A stretch of 64,000 nt of DNA, taken from positions 1-64,000 of the forward strand of contig NZ_PGFH01000003.1 of assembly GCF_002797685.1 (NCBI RefSeq). Reading direction: 5' to 3'. Position numbers and translations under genes: made by a program. Position 1 is the stretch's first letter. Each line of letters starts with the position of its first letter. This document shows positions 52,590-60,111 of the stretch, piece by piece. Source of the stretch: Salinibacterium amurskyense. GTDB taxonomy: Bacteria > Actinomycetota > Actinomycetes > Actinomycetales > Microbacteriaceae. The notes beneath the pieces are model-generated. The model worked only from the letters and a program-made list of their open reading frames with translations, was not told the DNA's origin and made no database searches.

Positions 52590-53870
52590 TTAGCATCCAC
52601 CACCCGTCGAGCAGCACACGCCCGACTCGGGCAGCATGAGGTTCACGCGGCCAGCGCTTTCTGCGTCTCCGGCGATGGCCGCAACAACCGAGCGAACCTG
52701 TTCGTAGCCGGTGGCCATCAAGAAGGTCGGCGCGCGCCCGTAGCTTTTCATGCCGACGATGTAGACGTTCTTTTCGGGATGCGCGAGCACGCTGGCCCCG
52801 TGAGGTTCAACGGTCCCGCAACTGTGCACATTGGGGTCGATGAGCGGTGCGAGTTCAATGGGAGCTTCAAGCACCGGGTCGAGGCTGAGGTGCAGTTCAC
52901 GCAGGATGCCGATGTCGGGGCGGAACCCGGTGGCGGCGGCGAGAGCATCCACGGTCACTGAATGGTCGCCGTCGGGGTTGCTGCTGGTGACCGTGAGACG
53001 GCCATCGGGCTGCGGGGTGAGTTCGGTGACGGTGAAGTCGGTCAGGAGCGTAATTGCCCCAGATTCGACGGCAGCCTTGAGGCGAGTGCCGAGCGCGCCA
53101 CGACCGGGCAGTTCATCGGCAGCTCCGCCACCGTAGAGGCGGCGAGCCGAGCGGCCTCGAATCGCCCAGGTGATTTCGGTGGCGGGGTCGCTCTCGCGCA
53201 GTTCGGCGAGGGCAAGAAGCGTATTGGCGGCGGAGTGGCCCATGCCGATCACGAGCGTGTGCTTGCCGGCGAAGCGCGCGCGGTCGCGGCCGAGAACATC
53301 GGGCAGCGGTCCCGTGAGCCACGCGCTAGCTTCGGTCTCGCCCGTTGCCGGGAGCCCTGATGCGCCGATGGGATTGTTGTGACACCAGGTTCCTGACGCG
53401 TCGATGATTGCCGAGGCGAGGATGTCGTACACGCCATCGGGGGAGTCGACGCGAACGAGCAGCGGTCGGCGCTCGCGGCCAATGGTCTTGGTGGAGTCGA
53501 TGCCTTGGCGCGACATCCCGATCACTCGGCTGTTGTAGTGGATGACGGGTGCGAGCTCGGCGGTCGCAGCGAGCGGCTGCAGGTATTCGCGCACGAGGTC
53601 GGCGCCGGTGGGAAGGATCTCGGCGTCGGGGGAGACCCAGTCGGTGCGTTCAAGCAACTCGCGGCCGACGGGATCGATGCTGTAGCGCCACGGCGAGAAG
53701 AGGGAGACGTGGCCCCAGTCGCTGATGGCGGCACCGGCGTGGGCACCAGCCTCGAGCACGACGGTGCGGATGCCGCGGCTCACGAGGTTGGCGGCGGACG
53801 CAAGCCCGATGGGGCCAGCCCCGACAACGACGACGGGCAATGCGCTGGGTGCAGAGTGTTCGGTGGTCAT
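52590..53870 (-). CDS. FAD-dependent oxidoreductase with Cys-rich tail, paired with ArsR
   Basis: A 426-residue flavoprotein monooxygenase-like enzyme. Seen: FAD site VVGAGPIGLASA (about 15-26), the NAD(P) site VIGMGHSAANTLLAL and the ATGF motif (AAATGFRPDI). The last residues are CCSTGGGC (Cys at about 419, 420 and 426). It is divergent from an ArsR-family regulator with Cys pairs, over an intergenic palindrome, so it is probably controlled by arsenite or a thiol-binding metal. ArsO-type arsenic flavoproteins are known beside arsR; whether this acts on arsenic is inference. ATG 53870 follows GAGGAG. Confidence 0.8.
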   Translation of the reverse strand: MTTEHSAPSALPVVVVGAGPIGLASAANLVSRGIRTVVLEAGAHAGAAISDWGHVSLFSPWRYSIDPVGRELLERTDWVSPDAEILPTGADLVREYLQPLAATAELAPVIHYNSRVIGMSRQGIDSTKTIGRERRPLLVRVDSPDGVYDILASAIIDASGTWCHNNPIGASGLPATGETEASAWLTGPLPDVLGRDRARFAGKHTLVIGMGHSAANTLLALAELRESDPATEITWAIRGRSARRLYGGGAADELPGRGALGTRLKAAVESGAITLLTDFTVTELTPQPDGRLTVTSSNPDGDHSVTVDALAAATGFRPDIGILRELHLSLDPVLEAPIELAPLIDPNVHSCGTVEPHGASVLAHPEKNVYIVGMKSYGRAPTFLMATGYEQVRSVVAAIAGDAESAGRVNLMLPESGVCCSTGGGC

Positions 53871-53908
53871 GGCGCTCCTCGTAATCAACTTCAGTGTTTG
53901 CTCACGAT

Positions 53909-53924
53909 AACAGTAACTACTGTT
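53909..53924. promoter_or_regulatory. Putative ArsR operator
   Basis: Perfect 7-base inverted repeat AACAGTA-AC-TACTGTT between the divergent flavoprotein and arsR genes. It overlaps a -10-like TATCGT (minus, 53904-53909) and lies about 20 bases before the arsR -10. Confidence 0.75.
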
Positions 53925-53942
53925 GATAACAAAGAGTTGATG

Positions 53943-53948
53943 TAGGAT
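53943..53948 (+). promoter_or_regulatory. -10 element for leaderless arsR
   Basis: TAGGAT ends 7 bases before ATG 53956. Confidence 0.55.
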
Positions 53949-53955
53949 TGCGAGC

Positions 53956-54324
53956 ATGAGTACACCGGTAGATCTTCTGATGATTCAGAAGCCCACGTGG
54001 TCGGCAACGGCCGAGCGGGCTCAGAGTCTGGCGCCCTTGTTGCGCGCCCTTGGGGACCCCAACCGGCTACAGCTCGTTCTGCTGCTCACCGAGCGCGCCC
54101 ACACGGTGCGCGAACTCACCGACGCCACCGGCCTCAGCCAAACGCTCGTCAGCCATCACTTGGCGCCATTGCGCGACAACGGCCTTGTCACCGTGACCCC
54201 GCGCGGCCGCGCCAACGTTTACGAACTGTGTTGCGAAGCCTTCGCGGAGCCCGTGAAGATGCTCGCGTCTGTCGCGACCAGCACGGATGCCGGGGCAGAA
54301 GCCTGCTGCGTCGTTTCGAACTAG
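53956..54324 (+). CDS. ArsR-family metalloregulator
   Basis: A 122-residue winged-helix repressor of the ArsR/SmtB family. Seen: LLRALGDPNRLQLVLLL (about 28-44), a recognition helix LSQTLVSHHLAPLRDNGLV (about 60-78) and two Cys pairs, C92/C93 in YELCCEA and C117/C118 in EACCVV. Adjacent Cys pairs near the C-terminus suggest binding of a thiophilic ion such as arsenite. It is divergent from the Cys-tailed flavoprotein and probably represses it through the palindrome between them. Its own start is leaderless. Confidence 0.88.
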   Translation: MSTPVDLLMIQKPTWSATAERAQSLAPLLRALGDPNRLQLVLLLTERAHTVRELTDATGLSQTLVSHHLAPLRDNGLVTVTPRGRANVYELCCEAFAEPVKMLASVATSTDAGAEACCVVSN

Positions 54325-54347
54325 CTCACGCGTTAGAAAGCAAAACA

Positions 54348-54366
54348 GCCGCACAAGAAGTGCGGC
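54348..54366 (-). terminator. Terminator after tRNA-Arg
   Basis: GCCGCAC-AAGAA-GTGCGGC, followed on the minus strand by TGTTTTGCTTTC. It ends the tRNA transcript and also lies behind arsR on the plus strand. Confidence 0.75.
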
Positions 54367-54381
54367 GTTGAGCTAATAACA

Positions 54382-54454
54382 GTGCCCCCGGAGGGAATCG
54401 AACCCCCGACCTACGGTACCGGAAACCGGCGCTCTATCCCCTGAGCTACGAAGG
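54382..54454 (-). tRNA. tRNA-Arg(CCG)
   Basis: A 73-base minus-strand cloverleaf starting GCCTTCGTAGCTCAGGGGAT. The acceptor stem is GCCTTCG/CGGGGGC, the D-arm GCTCAGGGGATAGAGC, and the anticodon loop TTCCGGT gives anticodon CCG (codon CGG). The T-loop is TTCGATT. The first anticodon-stem pair (27-43) is a C-T mismatch by my reading. CCA is not encoded. It is followed by a hairpin terminator. argS lies 1.6 kb away. Confidence 0.92.
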
Positions 54455-54541
54455 CAAGGAGGCTAGCTTAGCAAGCAATTCTTCCCACGTTTAGCACCCT
54501 GTTGACATCCGCGCTTCAGATTCGCATGACAGTATCGACGC

Positions 54542-55336
54542 ATGCTGCGCACCGTTTCATCCCACCAAGAACTTGACCTTCGTGGTCGCACCGAAATGGT
54601 CTTCAGCATTGCTGTCGCAGCGCCGTGGCCGCTGGCATCCGAGTCGATAAATTTTGTGTTGGATGGCGTACCCCAGAAGCCCACAGAGTTGGTCGATGTC
54701 CGCGGAACCCGCTTGCACTCGCTCATTGCGGGGCCGGGGCAGCTAGTGGTGGATTACGCCGCCATCGTCGAGGCCACTCCCGAGCCCGCGCCGCTCAACG
54801 CTGTCGATCGCGTCGAGTACTTGCGCCCCAGCCGTTACTGCGAGTCAGATGTGCTCACGCCAACTGCCCGCTCCCTCTTTCCCACGCAGTCCGGCCATGA
54901 ACTCGTGCAGGCGGTTCGCGATTGGGTGGCGCACAGCCTCCGCTACAGCCCGGGGATGTCGGCAGCCACCGATGGCGCCTCCCATTCTCTGCTCACGCGT
55001 CGTGGAGTGTGCCGAGACTTCGCGCACCTGACGATCGCAATGCTGCGGGCGAAAGATGTACCTGCCCGATATGCATCGGTGTACGCCCCAGGCCTGAGCC
55101 CGATGGACTTTCACGCCGTAGCCGAAGCGTATGTCGACGGTCAGTGGTGGGTCGTTGATTCGACCGGACTCGCACCGCGTCAATCACTCGTGCGCATTGC
55201 GACAGGCCGCGACGCAGCTGATGTCGCGTTTCTCACGAACCACTGGGCAGACCTGTTCCTGCAGAAGCTGGAGATCACGGCAACCGCCGACGACCTCCCC
55301 GTTGACGATCACAGTTCGCCGGTGCAGCTCGGCTAA
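54542..55336 (+). CDS. Transglutaminase-like domain protein
   Basis: A 264-residue cytoplasmic transglutaminase-like (papain-fold) protein. Seen: a beta-rich N-terminal domain (about 1-95), then the catalytic triad Cys in RRGVCRDFAHL (about C157), His in MDFHAVAEAYVDG (about H191) and Asp in WWVVDSTGL (about D206). Bacterial members act as proteases or cross-linking enzymes; the substrate is unknown. No signal peptide is seen. A -10-like CAGTAT lies 6 bases before ATG 54542, so a leaderless start is possible but weaker than elsewhere. Confidence 0.88.
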   Translation: MLRTVSSHQELDLRGRTEMVFSIAVAAPWPLASESINFVLDGVPQKPTELVDVRGTRLHSLIAGPGQLVVDYAAIVEATPEPAPLNAVDRVEYLRPSRYCESDVLTPTARSLFPTQSGHELVQAVRDWVAHSLRYSPGMSAATDGASHSLLTRRGVCRDFAHLTIAMLRAKDVPARYASVYAPGLSPMDFHAVAEAYVDGQWWVVDSTGLAPRQSLVRIATGRDAADVAFLTNHWADLFLQKLEITATADDLPVDDHSSPVQLG

Positions 55337-55354
55337 CCGTTCCGCGGTTCGCCG

Positions 55355-55939
55355 CTACTTGATAGCGGCGGCGACTTCGGCGACCAGATCGGACGCATCG
55401 GAGGCTTCGAAGAACGCTGGCGAACTCAGAGTTGCCCAGTAGCCGCCCGAGAAGACTTGCGCGGTTCCCGTTCCGCCAGCGACGGCAAAGTAGCCGTCAA
55501 ATCCTGCGGCGGCGGCGCCAGCATTCGCTTTGAGCGCATCGAGTTTCCCTGGGGCGGGCTGAGCTACTGAGACATCGATTGAGACTCCGCTCGTTGAGTT
55601 CTCCCACCGGCACACCACACCTTGCGCCTCGATTGCGGCCGCGGCGGGCGACCCAGCTGACGGCGTAAACGAGTTAAGCAGCAGGAAGTTCGGGTTGAAG
55701 TCGTACATCGCTTGAGGGCTAATGAGCTCGCCGCACGCGATGTCTACCGGCGTCGCTTCAGGATCGGGTGTGCCCGTAGCTGTGGGTTCCGGAGCAGCCG
55801 TCGGAGTGTTTTCCGGGTCGATAGTGCGCGTGGGGTTGGGCCCGACCGGGTCGGGCTCAGTGGGAACGCACGCGCTCAGAAGGAGAGCCGAGGCGCTCAG
55901 TGCGATCACTGCTGGAATTACGCGAAGTCGAAAAGCCAT
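55355..55939 (-). CDS. Hypothetical secreted lipoprotein (DUF3558-like)
   Basis: A 194-residue lipoprotein from ATG 55939: signal with lipobox LLSAC (about 18-22), then a Pro/Thr-rich linker (TPTAAPEPTATGTPDPEATP) and a globular domain with two Cys (IACGEL, VVCRWEN) that probably form a disulfide. The layout resembles DUF3558-type lipoproteins. Its role is unknown. The longer upstream frame has no signal-like start, so ATG 55939 is chosen. Confidence 0.75.
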   Translation of the reverse strand: MAFRLRVIPAVIALSASALLLSACVPTEPDPVGPNPTRTIDPENTPTAAPEPTATGTPDPEATPVDIACGELISPQAMYDFNPNFLLLNSFTPSAGSPAAAAIEAQGVVCRWENSTSGVSIDVSVAQPAPGKLDALKANAGAAAAGFDGYFAVAGGTGTAQVFSGGYWATLSSPAFFEASDASDLVAEVAAAIK

Positions 55940-56062
55940 AACCCCATTCTCGTGACTCGAAGCAGCATCCGAGCGCAGTGACCCGGCAGTGTCGTGAAGT
56001 GTCAACCGATCTGTGACCTTAAGGCCGCATCCAGCTCGCACCGAATGCGTGTAACCACCCAG

Positions 56063-56068
56063 TACTCT
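56063..56068 (+). promoter_or_regulatory. -10 element for leaderless argS
   Basis: TACTCT ends 6 bases before GTG 56075. The AAGGGG in the gap is too close to the start to serve as a ribosome site. Confidence 0.5.
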
Positions 56069-56074
56069 TAAGGG

Positions 56075-57736
56075 GTGAATCCTGCTGATCTTTCTGCCAC
56101 CCTGCTCTCTGTCGTCTCCCGCATTGCGGCTGACCGCGGCACGCCCGATTTGGGTCTGACCGCGAGTGACCTGGTGCTAGAGCGACCGCGCAACCGCGAT
56201 CACGGTGATTGGGCATCCAACATCGCTATGAAGCTCGCTAAGCCGCTGGGGGCCAACCCTCGCGAACTTGCGACCGAAATTGCTGAGCAGGCTCGCGCTA
56301 TCGATGGCATTGCCTCAGTGGATGTTGCGGGCCCCGGCTTCATTAACATCACGCTGGATGCCGCTGCCGCTGGCGCGCTCGCGAAGACGATCGTCGAGCA
56401 GGGCGAGGCTTACGGTCGCAATGAATCCCTCGCGGGTCAGACCATCAACTTGGAGTTCGTTTCGGCCAACCCGACCGGTCCGCTGCACATCGGCCACACT
56501 CGGTGGGCTGCGCTTGGTGACTCGCTCGCACGCATCCTCAAGGCTGCCGGCGCTGAACTCGTGAGCGAGTTCTACATCAATGACGCCGGTAACCAGATGG
56601 ACAACTTCGGTGCATCGATCCTGGCCTCGGCCAAGGGCGAGCCGACTCCCGAGAACGGTTACCCGGGCGCCTACGTTGCCGAGCTCGCTCAGCGCGTACT
56701 TGCCTCGAATCCCGAAATTCTTGAACTCGACCACGATGAAGCGATCGCGGTCGCTCGCGAACGTGGTTACGAACTGCAGTTGGGTGAGATCAAGAAGTCG
56801 CTCGCCGCCTTCAACGTGCACTTCGACGTGTGGTTCAGCGAGCGTGAGCTTCACGCGGTACAGGGCGACGGCAAGAGCGCCATTGACTCCGCTGTTGAGC
56901 GTCTGCGGGCCCAAGGTCACGTCGCCGACATCGACGACGCCGTGTGGGTCAAGACCACTGACTTTGGTGACGACAAAGACCGCGTGATCAAGCGCGGCAA
57001 TGGCATCTATACCTACTTTGCTGCTGATGCCGCTTACTACTTGAGCAAGGGTGACCGTGGCTACGCCCACAAGATCTACTTGCTTGGAGCCGACCACCAC
57101 GGCTACGTTCACCGCCTCAAGGCGCTCGCGGGCGCGGCCGGCGACGACCCCAACAAAGACATTGAGGTGCTCATCGGGCAGCTCGTCAGCATCAACGGTG
57201 CTCGTCTCTCGAAGCGCGCCGGCAACATCATCGAGCTCGACGACCTGCGCGAATGGCTCGGAACGGATGCCCTGCGCTACTCGCTCGGCCGCTACCCCTC
57301 CGATTCGCCGCTCAACCTCGATCCCGAGATTCTGCAGAAGCGCACCAACGACAACCCTGTTTTCTACGTTCAGTACGCGCACGCACGCACGCACAGCGTT
57401 GCTCGCAATGCGGGGGAGTCGGGAGTGGATCGCAGCGTCTTCGATGCTTCGCTGCTCACGAACGAGTCCGAGAGCATCCTGCTCGGTGTTCTTGCAGAGT
57501 TCCCGCGCATTGTGGCTCAGGCCGCTGAGCTGCGTGAGCCGCACCGCATCGCGCGTTTTGCCGAAGAACTCGCCGGCAGCTACCACCGTTGGTACGATCA
57601 GTGCCGCGTCACGCCGATGAACGACGAAGAAGTTACCGACGTTCACCGCACGCGACTGTGGGTCAACGACGCTGTCGGTCAGGTTTTGCGTAACAGCCTC
57701 TGGATGCTCGGGGTTAGCGCCCCGGAGCGGATGTAG
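56075..57736 (+). CDS. argS: Arginyl-tRNA synthetase
   Basis: A 553-residue class-I synthetase. Seen: the N-terminal additional domain (about 1-110), the HIGH motif (138-141, in GPLHIGHTRWA), the RLSKRAGN motif that replaces KMSKS in this enzyme, and a C-terminal anticodon-binding helix bundle. It starts at GTG 56075. A tRNA-Arg(CCG) gene lies nearby on the other strand. It heads the argS-lmeA-lysA-hom-thrC-thrB block. Confidence 0.96.
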   Translation: MNPADLSATLLSVVSRIAADRGTPDLGLTASDLVLERPRNRDHGDWASNIAMKLAKPLGANPRELATEIAEQARAIDGIASVDVAGPGFINITLDAAAAGALAKTIVEQGEAYGRNESLAGQTINLEFVSANPTGPLHIGHTRWAALGDSLARILKAAGAELVSEFYINDAGNQMDNFGASILASAKGEPTPENGYPGAYVAELAQRVLASNPEILELDHDEAIAVARERGYELQLGEIKKSLAAFNVHFDVWFSERELHAVQGDGKSAIDSAVERLRAQGHVADIDDAVWVKTTDFGDDKDRVIKRGNGIYTYFAADAAYYLSKGDRGYAHKIYLLGADHHGYVHRLKALAGAAGDDPNKDIEVLIGQLVSINGARLSKRAGNIIELDDLREWLGTDALRYSLGRYPSDSPLNLDPEILQKRTNDNPVFYVQYAHARTHSVARNAGESGVDRSVFDASLLTNESESILLGVLAEFPRIVAQAAELREPHRIARFAEELAGSYHRWYDQCRVTPMNDEEVTDVHRTRLWVNDAVGQVLRNSLWMLGVSAPERM

Positions 57737-57741
57737 CTTTC

Positions 57742-58602
57742 GTGGCTTCTGACGAACAGCCCACCATCGAGCTGCGGCTCGACGGCGCGGGGGAGCCCGC
57801 TACTACGACGACCACCGGTTACGAGACTGCGAAGCGCAAGCGACGAAGCTGGATTGCTTGGGTCGTCGCCGGGGTCGTTCTCGTCATCCTGATCGTCGGC
57901 GTTGTGCTTGTCGAGACGGTCGGTCGTAGCGCGGCGGTTCGCATCGCCCAGAACGAGATCGCGTCGTCGCTCGGTCTGGAATCCAGCGACGGTGTGGCTG
58001 TCGATCTGGGCTCGGGCTCACTGATCGTGCAGGCGCTCACGGGCGGGCTCGACGTCGTTACGATCGACATCGACCGCTTCGCGGTCAACGGTCTCGAGTC
58101 ATCCGTGCAGGTCATTGCGACGGGCGTGCCCGTGGTGACGTCGCAGCCCATCGACACCGTCTCGATGGACGTCGCGATCACCGGCGACGAAGTGTCGAAA
58201 CTAGCAACCACCCTGAGCGGCACCGGGCTCGACTCCATCGAGTTGGAGGGCACGGCCATTCGGGTCTCGACAGTGTTCGAGCTGCTGTTCTTCGAAATCC
58301 CGGTCGCCCTCGATCTGGTGCCCGTGGCGGCGGGCGATTCGATCGCCTTCGAGCCGGAGTCGGTCATCCTGGGCGAGGAGCAAATCTCTGTCGCCGACCT
58401 ACTCGATAACCCGCTCGTCTCCGGGCTTGCAGGTGGCCTGCTCAGTTCACAAGAGTTCTGCGTCGCCTCGTCATTGCCGACAGCGTTGACGATCGATTCG
58501 GTTGCTGTCGCTAACGACAACCTCGTCATTCAGCTCAGTGCTGACGGGATTGCCCTCGACGATGCCGCCTGGAAGCAATACGGCACGTGCCCGACGCCGT
58601 AA
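57742..58602 (+). CDS. LmeA-like phospholipid-binding protein (DUF2993)
   Basis: A 286-residue membrane-anchored protein: a short cytoplasmic N-terminus, one membrane helix (about 36-58), and an outside beta-rich DUF2993 domain with VDLGSGSLIVQALTGGLDVVTIDIDRF (about 92-118). Mycobacterial LmeA, of this family, binds phospholipids and aids mannan and lipoarabinomannan maintenance. It starts at a GTG 5 bases after the argS stop and lies inside the argS-lysA block, so the shared transcript seems likely. Confidence 0.82.
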   Translation: MASDEQPTIELRLDGAGEPATTTTTGYETAKRKRRSWIAWVVAGVVLVILIVGVVLVETVGRSAAVRIAQNEIASSLGLESSDGVAVDLGSGSLIVQALTGGLDVVTIDIDRFAVNGLESSVQVIATGVPVVTSQPIDTVSMDVAITGDEVSKLATTLSGTGLDSIELEGTAIRVSTVFELLFFEIPVALDLVPVAAGDSIAFEPESVILGEEQISVADLLDNPLVSGLAGGLLSSQEFCVASSLPTALTIDSVAVANDNLVIQLSADGIALDDAAWKQYGTCPTP

Positions 58603-58631
58603 CTCGATTCAGCGCTAGCGGCGCCAGCCGT

Positions 58632-58637
58632 TAGAGT
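58632..58637 (+). promoter_or_regulatory. -10 element upstream of lysA
   Basis: TAGAGT, 70 bases before the lysA GTG, inside the lmeA-lysA gap. With the leader hairpin after it, it could give lysA its own promoter. Confidence 0.35.
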
Positions 58638-58659
58638 GGTCAGCATCCCCAACGCCTGT

Positions 58660-58680
58660 GCGGACACAATCCGCCGTTTT
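58660..58680 (+). other. Hairpin plus T-tract in lysA leader
   Basis: GCGGA-CACAA-TCCGC (58660-58674) followed by CGTTTT. A terminator-like element between the putative promoter and the lysA start, with no lysine-codon peptide visible. Confidence 0.4.
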
Positions 58681-58707
58681 CCGTCTACATCTCTGTGAGG
58701 TGCGACT

Positions 58708-60111
58708 GTGTTCGCGAACCCGCTGGCGCCCGAGTGGCTCGAAGCTCCCGCCGAAGCTAATTCTTTGGCATCGACCGTCTGGTCGCGCAATGCTGCGCGC
58801 TCCGAGAGCGGCGAACTGACCATTGCGGGCGTTTCCGCGAGCGAGCTCGTCGCTAGCTTCGGTACGCCGCTCTATGTCGTCGACGAAGCGGATGCCGTGG
58901 CGCGCGCTACCGAGATCAAGGGCGCGTTCGATACCGAATTCGCTCGCATCGGGTCGAGCGTCAAGGTGTACTACGCGGGTAAGGCGTTCCTCTGCACTGA
59001 GGTTGCCCGCTGGATGACGGCCGTTGGCCTCAACATCGACGTTGCTAGCGCCGGCGAGATGGCTGTTGCCCTCGCGGCTGGCGTCGACGCGTCGCGTCTG
59101 GGCTTCCACGGCAACAACAAGAGTCTTTCCGAGATCGACCGTGCTGTGCGCGCGGGCATCGGCCCCATCGTTATCGACAGCGTCGTCGAAATCGGTCGGG
59201 TTGCTGAAGCCGCTGCACGGCACGGTCGAACCCAGCGGGTGCGCTTGCGCATCAATAGCGGGGTTCACGCGTCCACTCATGAGTACTTGGCAACGGCCAG
59301 AGAAGACCAGAAGTTTGGTGTTCCGCTGACCGAGGCTGAGGCGATTGTGGCGCAGATTCGTTCGCACTCCTCGCTGGAGTTTGTGGGCATCCATTCGCAC
59401 ATCGGGTCGCAGATTTTCGACACTGCGGGCTTTGCCGAGGCGGCTCGTCGGTTGCTTGAATTGCATGCCCGTTTGTCGGTGGCGGCTCCGGTGCCCGAGT
59501 TGAACTTGGGCGGCGGTTTCGGCATCGCGTACACCTCGGCTGATCAGGCTTTGCCGGTCGCTGAGCTCGCGGCGTCGCTCGCAAACATTGTCGAGGCTGA
59601 GTGCGCTCGCCTCGAGATTCCTGTTCCGGTCATTGCCATCGAGCCAGGCCGTTCCATCATCGGTCCGTCGACGACGACGCTCTACACGGCAGGCACGATC
59701 AAGGATGTGCTCGTCGATGGCGAGGCGGTTCGTAAGTACGTCAGCGTCGATGGCGGAATGAGCGACAACCTGCGCACAGCCCTTTATGCGGCTGACTATT
59801 CGGCTCGCCTCGCGAATCGCGTCTCGGATGCTGCCCCCGAGCTGGTGCGCATCGCCGGCAAGCACTGTGAGGCTGGCGATATCGTCGTGCGCGCCGAGTA
59901 CTTGCCCGGAGACGTTGAGCCCGGAGACATTGTTGCCGTTCCGGCCACCGGCGCTTATGGCTGGGCGATGTCCAACAACTACAACTATCTTGCGCGCCCG
60001 CCCGTTGTTGCGGTGCGCGACGGTAAGGCTCGCATTATTGTGCGGGGCGAAACCGAAAACGACTTGCTCAGCCGCGACGCGGGAATCACACCATCGGGAG
60101 ACTCTGAATGA
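58708..60111 (+). CDS. lysA: Diaminopimelate decarboxylase
   Basis: A 467-residue PLP enzyme making lysine from meso-diaminopimelate, the last step of the pathway. Seen: the PLP Lys in VYYAGKAFL (about K92), FHGNNKS (about 132-138), HSHIGSQIFD, LNLGGGFGI (about 268-276) and the EPGRSI phosphate loop. GTG 58708 has the GTGAGG ribosome site. The hom start overlaps its stop (ATGA). Confidence 0.96.
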   Translation: MFANPLAPEWLEAPAEANSLASTVWSRNAARSESGELTIAGVSASELVASFGTPLYVVDEADAVARATEIKGAFDTEFARIGSSVKVYYAGKAFLCTEVARWMTAVGLNIDVASAGEMAVALAAGVDASRLGFHGNNKSLSEIDRAVRAGIGPIVIDSVVEIGRVAEAAARHGRTQRVRLRINSGVHASTHEYLATAREDQKFGVPLTEAEAIVAQIRSHSSLEFVGIHSHIGSQIFDTAGFAEAARRLLELHARLSVAAPVPELNLGGGFGIAYTSADQALPVAELAASLANIVEAECARLEIPVPVIAIEPGRSIIGPSTTTLYTAGTIKDVLVDGEAVRKYVSVDGGMSDNLRTALYAADYSARLANRVSDAAPELVRIAGKHCEAGDIVVRAEYLPGDVEPGDIVAVPATGAYGWAMSNNYNYLARPPVVAVRDGKARIIVRGETENDLLSRDAGITPSGDSE

